A DNA stretch of 64,000 bases from Armatimonadota bacterium (GTDB taxonomy: Bacteria; Armatimonadota; Zipacnadia; Zipacnadales; JABUFB01): NCBI GenBank assembly GCA_013314775.1, contig JABUFB010000018.1, positions 1 to 64,000 of the forward strand. The letters run 5' to 3'. Below the pieces are notes generated by a model. That model made no database searches, was not told the origin of the DNA, and was given only the letters and a program-made list of their open reading frames with translations. This document shows positions 46,831 through 55,715 of the stretch, in pieces (within the stretch, counting starts at the first letter, position 1; the number at the start of each line of letters is the position of its first letter). The position numbers were made by a program, and so were the translations under genes.

Positions 46831-49332
46831 CTATTCGACGGCCTCAATCTCGTACGCCTGCAGCGCGTCAAAGAACACCCGGTGGCCCTCCTTCGGCTGA
46901 TAGAGGGCATCCACGCGCACCAGCAGGGTGGACGTTCCCTCGGGCGCCTCGAGGGTCTCGAGGGTGAACGCGCGCCAGTCGCTGGTGCACTTGAACCGGT
47001 TGCTGCGAAGGGTGTCGGCCAGTGTGCGGCCCCCGGCATCGCGGAACTGGGTGAGCATCTGGCAGACCGTGGACACACCGGGCTCGCCTTCCCACCGGGC
47101 GCGCAACACGAACAGGTAGCGCTTCCCGGGCTTCGCCGGCACGTCCGTCCGGAATACGCCGCCGTAGCCGTCCGCAGTTCCGGTAACCTCCACCGCATTT
47201 GCGCCCTCGTAAGGCTGTTCAGTGGTGACACCGCACTTGCCGGTGCCGAAGTGCATCCCGGCCCACCAGCCATCCAGCGGCTTCTCGGCCTCGAAGCCCG
47301 GGTTCGGCACGAGGTTTCGGGCAGTGCCGTCGCCGATCGCAAGGAGGGTGGCTGCAAGCGGCGCCATCTCGGTGCCCGGCGTCTGTCTCAGGTCCCGAAA
47401 CTTCGCGGCAAGAGTGTCGTCGAGGGTGTCGAGATAGGTCTCGGCAGCGTCCAGATACGGTGCGCGTTCGGCGGTGCCGTAGGGATATGAGCTGTTCCAG
47501 GTGAATACCAGCACCGGGTCCCTCATGAGTTCCTGGTACAGCGACCACAGGGGCTGGGCGAGGTTCGCGGCCCCGCCCGAGAGCAATGCCAGCGCCTGCT
47601 CAACCGACAGGCGGCCCTCCGACTTCCCCCGGGCCACGTATGTCGCGATGACCCCGCGGTAATATTGCCAGGACCGCGCCATCACCTCCACGCGTGCCCT
47701 GGTCTCGGGGGTGTCCGCGAGGCGCTGTGCGTCGGCGATCCAGGCGTCGGCCTTCTCGATGTCGCTGAGGTCCAGGCGCTCCAGCCAGCCCGGATTGCCC
47801 ATGAGGTACTGCTCGTTCCTGCAGCGCCGGAAGTAGTCGCTCTCGGGCACGCGGCGGATCCAGTAGTCTTCCCAATGGTCGAAGTAGGCCTTCATCGGCG
47901 CAGCGGCCCTGCCGAATGCCAGGCGGTACCACTCCTCGAGAAGCGCGTCCACGTCGCGGTCCGGGTCCCACCAGATCTTGGCCATCACGTAGTACTTCGG
48001 GGCCTCGCCGAAGAACGGGTAGGTCTCGGCGTACCACGCCCGGACCTGGTGATCCCGGGCCCAGCGGACGCAATCGGCCCAGTGGTGGAGGTAGATGCGC
48101 GGCGGCACGTGATGGTCGCCGTAGGTGTAGTCATAGCGGCCCAGGAAGGTGCATTTCGCGGCCCAGGCCTGCACGAGAGCTTCATGATCCCGGCGGCGCT
48201 CAGGGTCGAGAAGTTGCATGGAGTCGTATGTGAGAAAGGGGATCACCCGCGGGTGCACATCCACCTTCACCGGCGGCTTGCCCACGTGGCTGTAGGCGAG
48301 ACACCCGAACCAGGCGTCAGGGTGCTTCTCGAGGACCTTATCCACCACTGCATTGACCCACTTGAAATAGACGTCGGAGTAGCACGCCATGCCGAGGAAT
48401 TCCTCGCCCTGAATGTACTCCTCGCGGCAGTTCTCGCACTGGCAATACAGGTTGCTGTCGTTCACTCCGAAGGAGTAGCTACGGATGCGAGGATTCCTGT
48501 CCAGCGCCTCAGTGATAATTCTCGCTGCTTCGTCCACCAGGCCCGGCGCGGTGAAACATGGTTGCCAGGAGTAGTCATTGTCGCTCGGCAGGTAGCGCTG
48601 CGTCGCCCCGGCCTTGGGGATCGGGAAGAACTCCGGGTGGGTCTTCGCGTATTTCGCGGGTGGAAACATGTCCACGAGACTGTGGTGGAAGTTGAGTCGC
48701 GTCCAGAACCGCATGCGCCGCGCCCAGGTCTGGTGGGTGGGCATTGAGGCAAGCAGGGGCACCTGCATGAAAGCCGGTTCGTCGCGCAGATACACATTGG
48801 CGGGCACCACGAGAGTCTCTGTCCGCGGGACGTGTTCGCCGATCTCGGTGGGGAAAAGCCAGCGCACCCCGACGAAACGCTCCAGGAACTCGTAGGTGCC
48901 GAACTCCGTGCCTTCGGATGTGGGGCCCGCGATGACGAGATGCCGACCGTCCACCGCTCGGATGATGTAGCCTGAGGGATCGAGACGGTCCAGGTCGGCC
49001 CCGATCTGCCGGTCCACGTATTCCCCGCGGCCGATGAACACCAGGGTGCCGTCGGGGATCTCACCGGCGGCGAGGTCCACTACCGGCAGTTCCGCGCCCG
49101 TGCTCTTGCGGACGTACTCCACCACCGTCGCGACGATATTGGCGATGGTACGCTCCTCGGTGGCCCACCGGTTGGTGATGTCCTGCTTCAGCGGGTAGCG
49201 CCGCGAGTCGATGACAAGAGTAGCCTGAGGCTCGCCCTCTCGCACCAGTGCGAAGTCATCCGCAAGCGCCGCGAAAGGGGCAAGCGCAGAGAGCAAAATG
49301 AGGCTGGACAGGCTGGTCAGGCGGAAGTACAT
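46831..49332 (-). CDS. Exported DUF4838-domain glycoside hydrolase-like protein
   Basis: The protein is 833 aa from the ATG at 49332, which gives a signal peptide ending FAALADD; the longer frame is rejected. The N-terminal part (about 40-150, TGAELPVVDLAAGEIPDGT, then EFGTYEFLERFVGVRWLFP) is the alpha-glucuronidase/GH20-like preceding domain. DUF4838 follows (about 170-550) with the CxCxxC site in NLYCQCENCREE near residue 300 and VKVDVHPRVIPFLTYD. A C-terminal carbohydrate-binding-like sandwich ends the protein (about 650-833). The likely role is release of uronic or other sugars from polysaccharide. It heads the (-) operon 49332-43991 and is divergent from the isomerase at 49543. Confidence 0.8.
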   Translation of the reverse strand: MYFRLTSLSSLILLSALAPFAALADDFALVREGEPQATLVIDSRRYPLKQDITNRWATEERTIANIVATVVEYVRKSTGAELPVVDLAAGEIPDGTLVFIGRGEYVDRQIGADLDRLDPSGYIIRAVDGRHLVIAGPTSEGTEFGTYEFLERFVGVRWLFPTEIGEHVPRTETLVVPANVYLRDEPAFMQVPLLASMPTHQTWARRMRFWTRLNFHHSLVDMFPPAKYAKTHPEFFPIPKAGATQRYLPSDNDYSWQPCFTAPGLVDEAARIITEALDRNPRIRSYSFGVNDSNLYCQCENCREEYIQGEEFLGMACYSDVYFKWVNAVVDKVLEKHPDAWFGCLAYSHVGKPPVKVDVHPRVIPFLTYDSMQLLDPERRRDHEALVQAWAAKCTFLGRYDYTYGDHHVPPRIYLHHWADCVRWARDHQVRAWYAETYPFFGEAPKYYVMAKIWWDPDRDVDALLEEWYRLAFGRAAAPMKAYFDHWEDYWIRRVPESDYFRRCRNEQYLMGNPGWLERLDLSDIEKADAWIADAQRLADTPETRARVEVMARSWQYYRGVIATYVARGKSEGRLSVEQALALLSGGAANLAQPLWSLYQELMRDPVLVFTWNSSYPYGTAERAPYLDAAETYLDTLDDTLAAKFRDLRQTPGTEMAPLAATLLAIGDGTARNLVPNPGFEAEKPLDGWWAGMHFGTGKCGVTTEQPYEGANAVEVTGTADGYGGVFRTDVPAKPGKRYLFVLRARWEGEPGVSTVCQMLTQFRDAGGRTLADTLRSNRFKCTSDWRAFTLETLEAPEGTSTLLVRVDALYQPKEGHRVFFDALQAYEIEAVE

Positions 49333-49542
49333 CGCAGTCACCCGGCCCGGGATGCGGGCGTTGTGTGCCGAGACGCACCCCAACTGGTGCTGCCGCAGGT
49401 ATGCCAGGCCCGCGCATGGAATACTGGCGGACACAGACCGGCCGCGACCGGTGACCTTTTCCGCATACCGGCGACGGTGACCTCTCCCGGCCAAAGGCCG
49501 TCATACGGTAGACGTCGCCAAAGTGCAGGAGGATACCCGAAC

Positions 49543-50427
49543 ATGAAACCCGTGCTCTTTTCCGTCAGTTACGCCGGGCTTTGGGGTCAGGCGTCTCTCG
49601 GGCTGGCGGATTTCGTGACCCACGCCGCCGAACTGGGCTACCCGGCGGTGGAGCTGATGGGCAAGCGCCCGCACCTGAGCGTGCTGGACTATGATGCCGA
49701 ATCCGCCGGAGCACTCGCGGATCATTGCCGGCAGGCGGGGGTGGAGGTGGCCTGTATCGCGGGGTACACCAACTTCGCCGGTGGGGCGGAGAGTTCCGAG
49801 GTGCCCTTCGTGGAAATGCAGGTGAACTACGTGCGGGACCTGGCGCAATTGGCCCGGGCGCTGGACTGCGGCCTGGTGCGGGTGTTCACCTCATACGAGC
49901 GCGACGACCTGCCCGTGGCGGCGAACTGGGTGCGCACGGTGGCCGCGATCCGCGAGTGCTGCGATGTTGTCGCAGACTATGGCGTGACCATCGGCATCCA
50001 GAACCACCATGACATCGCGGTGCACAGCAAGGCGCTGGTGGAACTGCTGCGCGACGTTGATCGGGCCAACTGTCGGCTCATGTTCGACGCGTGGTCGCCG
50101 TGCCTGCGGGGCGAGCCCGCGTACGAGACCGCGCGGGTCTTGGCCCCGCACACGGTTCACACGACCTTCGCCGATTATGTGCGGCTGCCCCGGTTCCAGT
50201 ATGACCCGGCGCTCATCAACTACCAGTCGGCGGGCCCGGACCTTGTGCGCGCCGTGCCCATGGGCGACGGTGACCTCGCCAACGCCGACTTCCTGCGGGG
50301 CTTGCGGGACGGCGGCTTCGACGGAACGGTGGCCTACGAGATGTGTTCGCCCTTGCGCGGTGGTGGCGAGATGGCGAACCTCGACCACTGCGCCCGGCGT
50401 TTCCTGGAGTGGTTCGCGATGCAGTAG
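49543..50427 (+). CDS. Sugar phosphate isomerase/epimerase (xylose-isomerase-like TIM barrel)
   Basis: The protein is 294 aa; AGGAGG lies 11 bases upstream of the ATG. The barrel shows the AP-endonuclease-2 / xylose-isomerase-like pattern: VELMGKRPHLSVLDYD, IGIQNHHDIAVHSKALVELL, LMFDAWSPCLRGE, and VAYEMCSPLRGGGEMANL. The acidic and His residues in these motifs are the usual metal ligands. It has no signal peptide. It probably interconverts keto- and aldose forms of a sugar, or epimerises one, produced by the neighbouring DUF4838/MDR operon. Substrate is unknown. Confidence 0.85.
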   Translation: MKPVLFSVSYAGLWGQASLGLADFVTHAAELGYPAVELMGKRPHLSVLDYDAESAGALADHCRQAGVEVACIAGYTNFAGGAESSEVPFVEMQVNYVRDLAQLARALDCGLVRVFTSYERDDLPVAANWVRTVAAIRECCDVVADYGVTIGIQNHHDIAVHSKALVELLRDVDRANCRLMFDAWSPCLRGEPAYETARVLAPHTVHTTFADYVRLPRFQYDPALINYQSAGPDLVRAVPMGDGDLANADFLRGLRDGGFDGTVAYEMCSPLRGGGEMANLDHCARRFLEWFAMQ

Positions 50428-50548
50428 GTCCGGCGCATGCGCACCACCTCCACCCACGGGGGAGCGTCCCCGACCGCCTGCGCATCGGGCATAGCCGGCT
50501 AGACCACTACGGCCACAATTGCCTGTGGGCCCGACGGATGTCCGCAAC

Positions 50549-51298
50549 TCACCGGGCGATCACCAGCAGCTCCATGTCATCGAAGCCCGGCGCACGCTCG
50601 CGGCTGAAACGCCCCAGCTCGCAGGCGTAGATGCCGATTTCGGTCATCCCCAGCGTTTCCAGCAGCCACCGGATTTCGGACGGAGCGTAGTAGCGCTCAT
50701 TGCAGTGGATAGCATGGGTGACCCCGTCATCGTCGGCGAACTCGAAATCGGAGCAGGCGCGGAAGGTTTCCAGGTCCAGCGAGGTGGGGCCGGGCCCTTC
50801 CACGGTCTGTCCATCCGTCTGCCGGATCGTCCGCGCCAGCGCATACAGTGCATTCAGGGCGGTCATCACCAGCTTCCCGCCGGGCCTCAGCGCTCGGCAG
50901 GCGCCTTGCAGGATCCGGAAGTTCATGGCGTCGGTTTCCATGAGCGAGAAGCCGCCCTCGCAGATCATGATCGCCAGATCGAAGGCGGCCATGAAGTCGA
51001 GTTCCCGCGCGTCGCACTGGCGGAAGTCCACGGACACCCCTGCCTGGGAAGCTTTCTCGCGGGCGCGCGCCAGTTGCCCTTCGGAAAGGTCCACTCCAGT
51101 CACCTGATAGCCGCGTTTCGCCAGTTCAATGGCATGGCGTCCTGTACCGCAGCCGATGTCGAGGATGGTCTTCGCGCGGTCGTGCTCCAGTTCCTGTTCG
51201 ATGAAGTCTACCTCGCCCAGGGTGCCCTGGGTGTAGCACTCTTCATCATACTGTCGGGCGTAATTCGCAAATAGCGTCTGGTACCACTGCTGCTTCAT
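50549..51298 (-). CDS. SAM-dependent methyltransferase (class I)
   Basis: The protein is 249 aa from the ATG at 51298, which has AGGAGA 7 bases upstream; the longer frame is rejected. SAM-binding motifs are normal: ILDIGCGTGRHAIELAKRGYQVTGVDLS (about 48-75), then DARELDFMAAFDLAIMI and LRPGGKLVM. No domain outside the methyltransferase fold is seen, so the substrate, small molecule or macromolecule, cannot be named. It is convergent with the isomerase gene. It abuts the higBA region on its upstream side. Confidence 0.85.
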   Translation of the reverse strand: MKQQWYQTLFANYARQYDEECYTQGTLGEVDFIEQELEHDRAKTILDIGCGTGRHAIELAKRGYQVTGVDLSEGQLARAREKASQAGVSVDFRQCDARELDFMAAFDLAIMICEGGFSLMETDAMNFRILQGACRALRPGGKLVMTALNALYALARTIRQTDGQTVEGPGPTSLDLETFRACSDFEFADDDGVTHAIHCNERYYAPSEIRWLLETLGMTEIGIYACELGRFSRERAPGFDDMELLVIAR

Positions 51299-51398
51299 TG
51301 TCGTCTCCTGATCCAGCTTCAGCCTGGTGAACACTCCTCAGTATAGCGCGAAGGCGGCGGGGTGGTAAGGGGAGGGGGAAAGCCGGATCGGCGATGCG

Positions 51399-51439
51399 GA
51401 TGATAACGCTTGACGTTATTAACGCATCGCGTTATCATC
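51399..51439 (+). promoter_or_regulatory. higBA promoter with nested operator palindromes
   Basis: TTGACG (51410-51415) and TATCAT (51433-51438) are 17 bases apart. An 11-base inverted repeat, GATGATAACGC (51399-51409) and GCGTTATCATC (51429-51439), overlaps both boxes. Inside it a second perfect palindrome, CGTTA-T-TAACG (51414-51424), shares the same centre at 51419. This is well placed for autorepression by HigA. The -10 box ends nine bases before the higB ATG. Confidence 0.75.
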
Positions 51440-51446
51440 CATACAC

Positions 51447-51728
51447 ATGATCCGCAGCTTTCGGGACCGGGAGACCGAGCGGCTCTTCAAGCGCGAACGG
51501 CCGCGTCGCATTCCGGCAGCGATCCATCGACCCGCGCTGCGCAAGCTCGCGATCCTGCACGCGGCGACGGATCTGGCAGACCTGCGGGTGCCCCCCGGCA
51601 ACAGGCTGGAGCGGCTCATCGGTGACCGCGACGGACAGTGGAGCATACGCATCAATGAACAGTGGCGGATCTGTTTCGCCTGGAGGGACGGTGACGCATA
51701 CGATGTCGAGATCACGGACTACCATTGA
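51447..51728 (+). CDS. higB: HigB-type toxin (RelE/ParE superfamily)
   Basis: The protein is 93 aa. PPGNRLERLIGDRDGQWSIR and INEQWRICFAWRDGDAYDVE are signature HigB stretches near the C-terminus, ending in ITDYH. HigB enzymes cleave mRNA on the ribosome. The ATG at 51447 lies nine bases past the -10 box and has no ribosome-binding site, so the message may be leaderless. It overlaps the antitoxin gene by 26 bases. All expected active-site positions appear present. It lies in a gene patch unlike its surroundings. Confidence 0.9.
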   Translation: MIRSFRDRETERLFKRERPRRIPAAIHRPALRKLAILHAATDLADLRVPPGNRLERLIGDRDGQWSIRINEQWRICFAWRDGDAYDVEITDYH

Positions 51729-52044
51729 GACGCAGAGGGGAGCGCCGGCCAAGCCGCCGCCTGTACATCCGGGCGAGGTCCTCCTGGAGGAGTTCCTGCT
51801 GCCCCTTGGCATCAGCCAATACCGCCTGGCGAAGGACACGGGGGTCCCGCCGCGCCGCATCAACGAAATCGTCCACGGCAAGCGGGCGATCACCGCGGAC
51901 ACAGCCCTGCGCCTGTCGCGGTACTTCGGCACGAGTGAACCCTTCTGGCTCAACCTGCAGGCGCATTACGACCTGGAGATCGCGAAAGACCGCCTGGGCA
52001 AGACGCTGGAGGAGGACGTTGTGGTGTTCAAAGGGAGCCACTGA
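51703..52044 (+). CDS. higA: HigA-type antitoxin (HTH, XRE family)
   Basis: The protein is 113 aa from the ATG at 51703, inside the end of higB; no good ribosome site precedes it, so translation is probably coupled. The XRE-type helix-turn-helix covers about residues 22-75: PPVHPGEVLLEEFLLPLGIS, then QYRLAKDTGVPPRRINEIVHG and TADTALRLSRYFGTSEPFWL. This last motif is diagnostic of HigA. It should bind the palindromes at 51399-51439 and neutralise HigB. Residue spacing is normal for the family. Confidence 0.9.
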   Translation: MSRSRTTIETQRGAPAKPPPVHPGEVLLEEFLLPLGISQYRLAKDTGVPPRRINEIVHGKRAITADTALRLSRYFGTSEPFWLNLQAHYDLEIAKDRLGKTLEEDVVVFKGSH

Positions 52045-52120
52045 CTCCAGCGGCGTTCCTGCCTCCCCCGCAAATCCTGCGAGAGAGCGAAGTAACGCCG
52101 GGCCCCACGGCGGATGGCGC

Positions 52121-53560
52121 TCAGGTCAACGGGACGCCCTCGATGGCCTCGTCGTCGAGGTTCTTGAGTACCTCCTTGAGTGACTTCTCCTGCGTGCGCG
52201 CCAGCAGCTTGACGAGCACGTCAGTGCAGATGCCCTGGACCTCGGTGACGAGAGCCTCGCCGTCCCTCTGTCCCTGCGACTTGTCCCTTTTGTTGATGGC
52301 GGTGGCGAGATCCGGTTGGGTGCCGTGCACCACATCGCTCCGGTAGTCGTAGAGCTTCCGGAGTGTCTCGAAAACACTAGCTCTGCTGAGCAGGCGCGCG
52401 GCTCGGAGGCCGAGGCGGAAACTCAGCTCACCCTTACCATCGATCAGCGCGCTCTCAAGCAGGATGGCCATGTCAATGAGCTTGTCCTCCAAGTAGCGCC
52501 TGTCGTCCAGCCCATTGTACCTCCGCAGAGCAATGGCCAGCTTCCCGTCCTCGTTGGCCTTGAGTTGCTGCCACAGGCCCAGCAGATCGGGCAACAGGTC
52601 TTTAGTGAGGCGGAATGTCGTCTCTTTGCCTGAATCCTCCTTGTTGAACCTCGGCTTTCCAAGGGCATTCAGTGACACAGGACGCGTCCACGAGTTCTGG
52701 TCTAGGCAGGTCCGGACGTTCTCAAATCGCGAACGCACTTCGAGCCAGTGGAGCCACTTCGGGACGCCAGGCTGCCTCAGCAGTCTACAGGCGGTGATGA
52801 ACCGCTCGATGTTGCTGAGAACAACCTGTCCGTGCAATCCGCCGTCCCAATCGTAGGGCGTCTGGATTCGTAGCACGCAGCCGGACCCGAAGTAGTAGTT
52901 CAGATCATTGCAGAAGGCGTTCAGGTCGTTCCAAAGGGATGGTTCCCACGAGGCCACTTCATCGGAGGTCAGCCGACCAAGCGAGGTCCGTTCATCGAGC
53001 GCTGTCTCGTCAACCTCGCACTCGAGACAACGCAGAGGGACCACGATTCGCCGCAGGTACCCCCCGTCACCAAGGAATGCCTCGTACTCTTGGTAGAGGT
53101 TCTCGAAGACGTCCTCGTCGAAGTGCCACTCATCCAGGCTCCTTGCGTACTCGTGGATGAACGAGTCCACCCCCCACCGGGTAAAACGCCAGTAGTCGAC
53201 GTGCTCTTGCGGGGCCGTCGACTCGTGCTCGCGGGAATGTCTGAGGTCCTTTTCCTCCCAGACCTGCTCTTCCCATCGGCCCAGAATGTCTCCGATTCCG
53301 TGCTCTGCGCAGACCGCGCAGATCGTGGTGTAGAGCTCCTGGGGGACGTTGAGTTCCCCGCTGGCGCTGCGCCTGGCGAAGGGGATCCGTACAGGTACCC
53401 TACCCGGAGTCCACCGCCCGTCAGGGTCAAGCACAGGTCCGTCGGTCTCGCACTGGATGCAGGTGGATATGGTCTCAAAGAAACTATGCGCCGTGAGGGC
53501 CTCGACGGCCTTGCGCAATGCGACCTTGAGATCCGCCTTCACCTGCTGGCGGTCGTCCAT
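52121..53560 (-). CDS. HEPN-like (ApeA-type) protein with three CxxC pairs; candidate defence gene
   Basis: The protein is 479 aa from the ATG at 53560 (GGGAGG upstream). The C-terminal third reads as a HEPN fold: helices LIDMAILLESALIDGKGELSF and RLGLRAARLLSRASVFETLRKLYDYRSDVVHG. Arg407-x4-His412 (RSDVVH) fits the R-x4-6-H ribonuclease motif, and the LYDxRSxxVHG context is close to Apea-type HEPN domains. The first 190 residues hold three CxxC pairs (Cys34/37, 81/84, 178/181), probably a zinc-binding part. Known ApeA is an abortive-infection protein. Function here is inferred. It is convergent with higBA and starts 31 bases after the Gfo/Idh gene on the same strand. Confidence 0.65.
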   Translation of the reverse strand: MDDRQQVKADLKVALRKAVEALTAHSFFETISTCIQCETDGPVLDPDGRWTPGRVPVRIPFARRSASGELNVPQELYTTICAVCAEHGIGDILGRWEEQVWEEKDLRHSREHESTAPQEHVDYWRFTRWGVDSFIHEYARSLDEWHFDEDVFENLYQEYEAFLGDGGYLRRIVVPLRCLECEVDETALDERTSLGRLTSDEVASWEPSLWNDLNAFCNDLNYYFGSGCVLRIQTPYDWDGGLHGQVVLSNIERFITACRLLRQPGVPKWLHWLEVRSRFENVRTCLDQNSWTRPVSLNALGKPRFNKEDSGKETTFRLTKDLLPDLLGLWQQLKANEDGKLAIALRRYNGLDDRRYLEDKLIDMAILLESALIDGKGELSFRLGLRAARLLSRASVFETLRKLYDYRSDVVHGTQPDLATAINKRDKSQGQRDGEALVTEVQGICTDVLVKLLARTQEKSLKEVLKNLDDEAIEGVPLT

Positions 53561-53591
53561 GGCTATCGCCTCCCTATCGGGCTGGTCACCC

Positions 53592-54671
53592 TTACCTCCC
53601 CCACACCTCATGCGGGGTCTTGTCACGCGGCGCGTTGTACGGCCACGTCACCTTCCGACCCGTGCCGGCGCTTTCGTACGCCGCCAGGATGATCTCCAGC
53701 ACTGCCCGGCCGTCCTCGCCCGTCTCCAGTGGCTCCGTGTCGTTCAGCACGCAGTCCACGAAATGCGCAAGCTCCTGCGGGAAGCCGTAATTCCATGCTT
53801 CCTCGTACATGGTGAAGCTCCAGCCCATCGTGCTCCCCGCTTTCTCCACAGCGTAGTCATAGCCCCGCTTGCTGTAGGTCTGGAAGGCGCTGCCGTGGAG
53901 CAGGTCGCATATAATCACGCCCTCGGAACCGTACAGTTCGATGCGGTCGTCCATGCCCCCGGGTTTCGCCCAGGACTCCTCGGCGACCCCGCGCGCGCCG
54001 CCCTCGAACTCCACCACGATCAGCGAGTCATCGTCGCCCTTCGTCCTGTCGCCATGGACGAAAGTGCCCATGTCCGCCCAGACGCTCTTCACTTGCGGCT
54101 TGCCCAACATCCAGCGGAAGTACTCGAAGGCGTGGCAGCCCATGTCGAGAGTGACGCCGCCGCCGGAGCGCTCCACATCCCAGAACCACGGCATGTGCGG
54201 GCCGTCGTGCTTTTCGCACTGCTTGATACGGAAAAGTTTCCCCAGGGCGCCGGAGTCGCAGAGCTGCTTTGCGCGGACGTACTTGGGGGTGAAACAGAGC
54301 TCCTCGGCGTACATGAGCTTGACGCCCTGCTCGCGGCAGGTGTCGATCATCCGGTCGGCTTCGGCGAGAGTGGGACAGAGAGGCTTCTCGCAGATGACGT
54401 GCTTCTTCGCGAGTGCGGCGTCGCAGCAGACCCGGCAGTGCAGGTCATTGGGCAGGCACATGAGCACCACGTCGACCTCGGGCAGATCGAGCACGGCGCG
54501 GTAGTCGGTGAAGTGCTTGCCGATGGCGTGCTTCGCGGCAAAGGCCTCGACATGTTCCGGTGTGGGTGAAGCGACCGCGACCGCCCGGGCATTGTGCATC
54601 TTCTTGATCGATTCCACGTGGATCTCCGCGACAAACCCGGAGCCGATGATGCCGATACCGACCTGGTCCAT
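53592..54671 (-). CDS. Gfo/Idh/MocA-family oxidoreductase
   Basis: The protein is 359 aa from the ATG at 54671 (GGAGG 7-8 bases upstream). The NAD(P) Rossmann site is GIIGSGFVAEIHVESIKKM, and CEKPLCPTLAEAD carries the family's Glu-Lys-Pro. The C-terminal domain includes GGGVTLDMGCHAFEYFRW, where the His and Asp positions match the usual catalytic region. It probably oxidises a sugar or inositol-like cyclic polyol at the level of an aldehyde or ketone. The substrate is unknown. It is divergent from the GH43-like gene at 54825 and lies upstream of the HEPN gene. Confidence 0.85.
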   Translation of the reverse strand: MDQVGIGIIGSGFVAEIHVESIKKMHNARAVAVASPTPEHVEAFAAKHAIGKHFTDYRAVLDLPEVDVVLMCLPNDLHCRVCCDAALAKKHVICEKPLCPTLAEADRMIDTCREQGVKLMYAEELCFTPKYVRAKQLCDSGALGKLFRIKQCEKHDGPHMPWFWDVERSGGGVTLDMGCHAFEYFRWMLGKPQVKSVWADMGTFVHGDRTKGDDDSLIVVEFEGGARGVAEESWAKPGGMDDRIELYGSEGVIICDLLHGSAFQTYSKRGYDYAVEKAGSTMGWSFTMYEEAWNYGFPQELAHFVDCVLNDTEPLETGEDGRAVLEIILAAYESAGTGRKVTWPYNAPRDKTPHEVWGR

Positions 54672-54824
54672 AGTGGCACCTCCAGAATGCGCCGGGCGCA
54701 AGGCCCGGAAAGCTTCAACTCACTTCGCGCTGCCCCGGGCGCTTCCCTGCAAGGAGGTTCGGCGGTGCGGGGGACGGAAACCCCGGGCAGTCGCGAGATT
54801 TCGCACGAAGTGGGGAGTATGGAC

Positions 54825-55706
54825 ATGCCCTTTGGGTTCGACGGTCTGAAAAACCCGGTGTTTGCAGTGCCCGGCGTGAGTGTCCGCGACCCCGCGGCAA
54901 TTTGGCATGAGGGCGTCTGCTATCTGTATTACACCCGGCACATCGGCGACTGGGGCGGCAATGCGTCGTGGGACATTGGGCTGGTCACCACCACGGACTT
55001 CCGGGAGTTCAGCGCAGAGCGGATCATCACACCGAAGGGGTATGCCTCGCCGGGCAATGTGATCCGGTTCCAGGACCGCTGGGTTCTAGTGGTGCAGTCG
55101 TACCCGTGGCCCAGCGAGATCGCGCTGATGGAATCCAGAGACCTGCTGAACTGGAGCGCGCCGAGGCACATCATTCCCGCGGATACGGGGCCAGGCTGGG
55201 GAGCGGAGCACGGACCGATCGACGGCTGGCTGTTCTTTCACGACGGCCTGTGGTACTGCCCGTGGGTGAACTTCCTGAAGGGGACCGACCACCGCGCTTT
55301 CGGGGCTCATGCATCGTGCGATCTGGAGCGGTGGGAGAATCTCACACCCGAAAAACCTTTCATCGACGGCAGCGCGTACAACCACAACGGGGGCATCGAG
55401 AATTGCGCGGTGGTCAATGACGGGCATCAGTGGCACTTCTTCGTGAGCGTCGGCATGGCGCCACAGAAGCTCGCCCGCGTGGTTGCCCCTGAGCCCTTCC
55501 TGTGGCCCGCGGTGACGCCCGAGGATGAACTTCGCCTGCCGCCGGCTCAGTGGTGCTCGTACAACCAGTCGGCACTGTTCGTGGACGACTGGCGGGAGAT
55601 CTGCGGCAAGTGGGCCATGATCTTCCACGGTCTGGACAGACCTGACGGTCTGGCGACATTCGGGCTGGCATTCTCGGACGATCTGCGTGAGTGGGAGATG
55701 CTCTGA
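54825..55706 (+). CDS. Five-bladed beta-propeller glycosidase-like protein (GH43/GH32/GH130 type)
   Basis: The protein is 293 aa. The ATG at 54825 has GGGGAG 7 bases upstream, whereas the ATG at 54819 is too close. Propeller blades read SVRDPAAIWHEGVCYLYYT, ASWDIGLVTTTDFREF, SPGNVIRFQDRWVLVVQSY and NNGGIENCAVVNDGHQWHFF; the first Asp in VRDPAAI is the usual nucleophile or base in this fold. No signal peptide is present. It probably acts on short oligosaccharides in the cytoplasm. Its stop is 9 bases from the convergent heparinase-like gene. Confidence 0.75.
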   Translation: MPFGFDGLKNPVFAVPGVSVRDPAAIWHEGVCYLYYTRHIGDWGGNASWDIGLVTTTDFREFSAERIITPKGYASPGNVIRFQDRWVLVVQSYPWPSEIALMESRDLLNWSAPRHIIPADTGPGWGAEHGPIDGWLFFHDGLWYCPWVNFLKGTDHRAFGAHASCDLERWENLTPEKPFIDGSAYNHNGGIENCAVVNDGHQWHFFVSVGMAPQKLARVVAPEPFLWPAVTPEDELRLPPAQWCSYNQSALFVDDWREICGKWAMIFHGLDRPDGLATFGLAFSDDLREWEML

Positions 55707-55715
55707 GCGAGAGTG

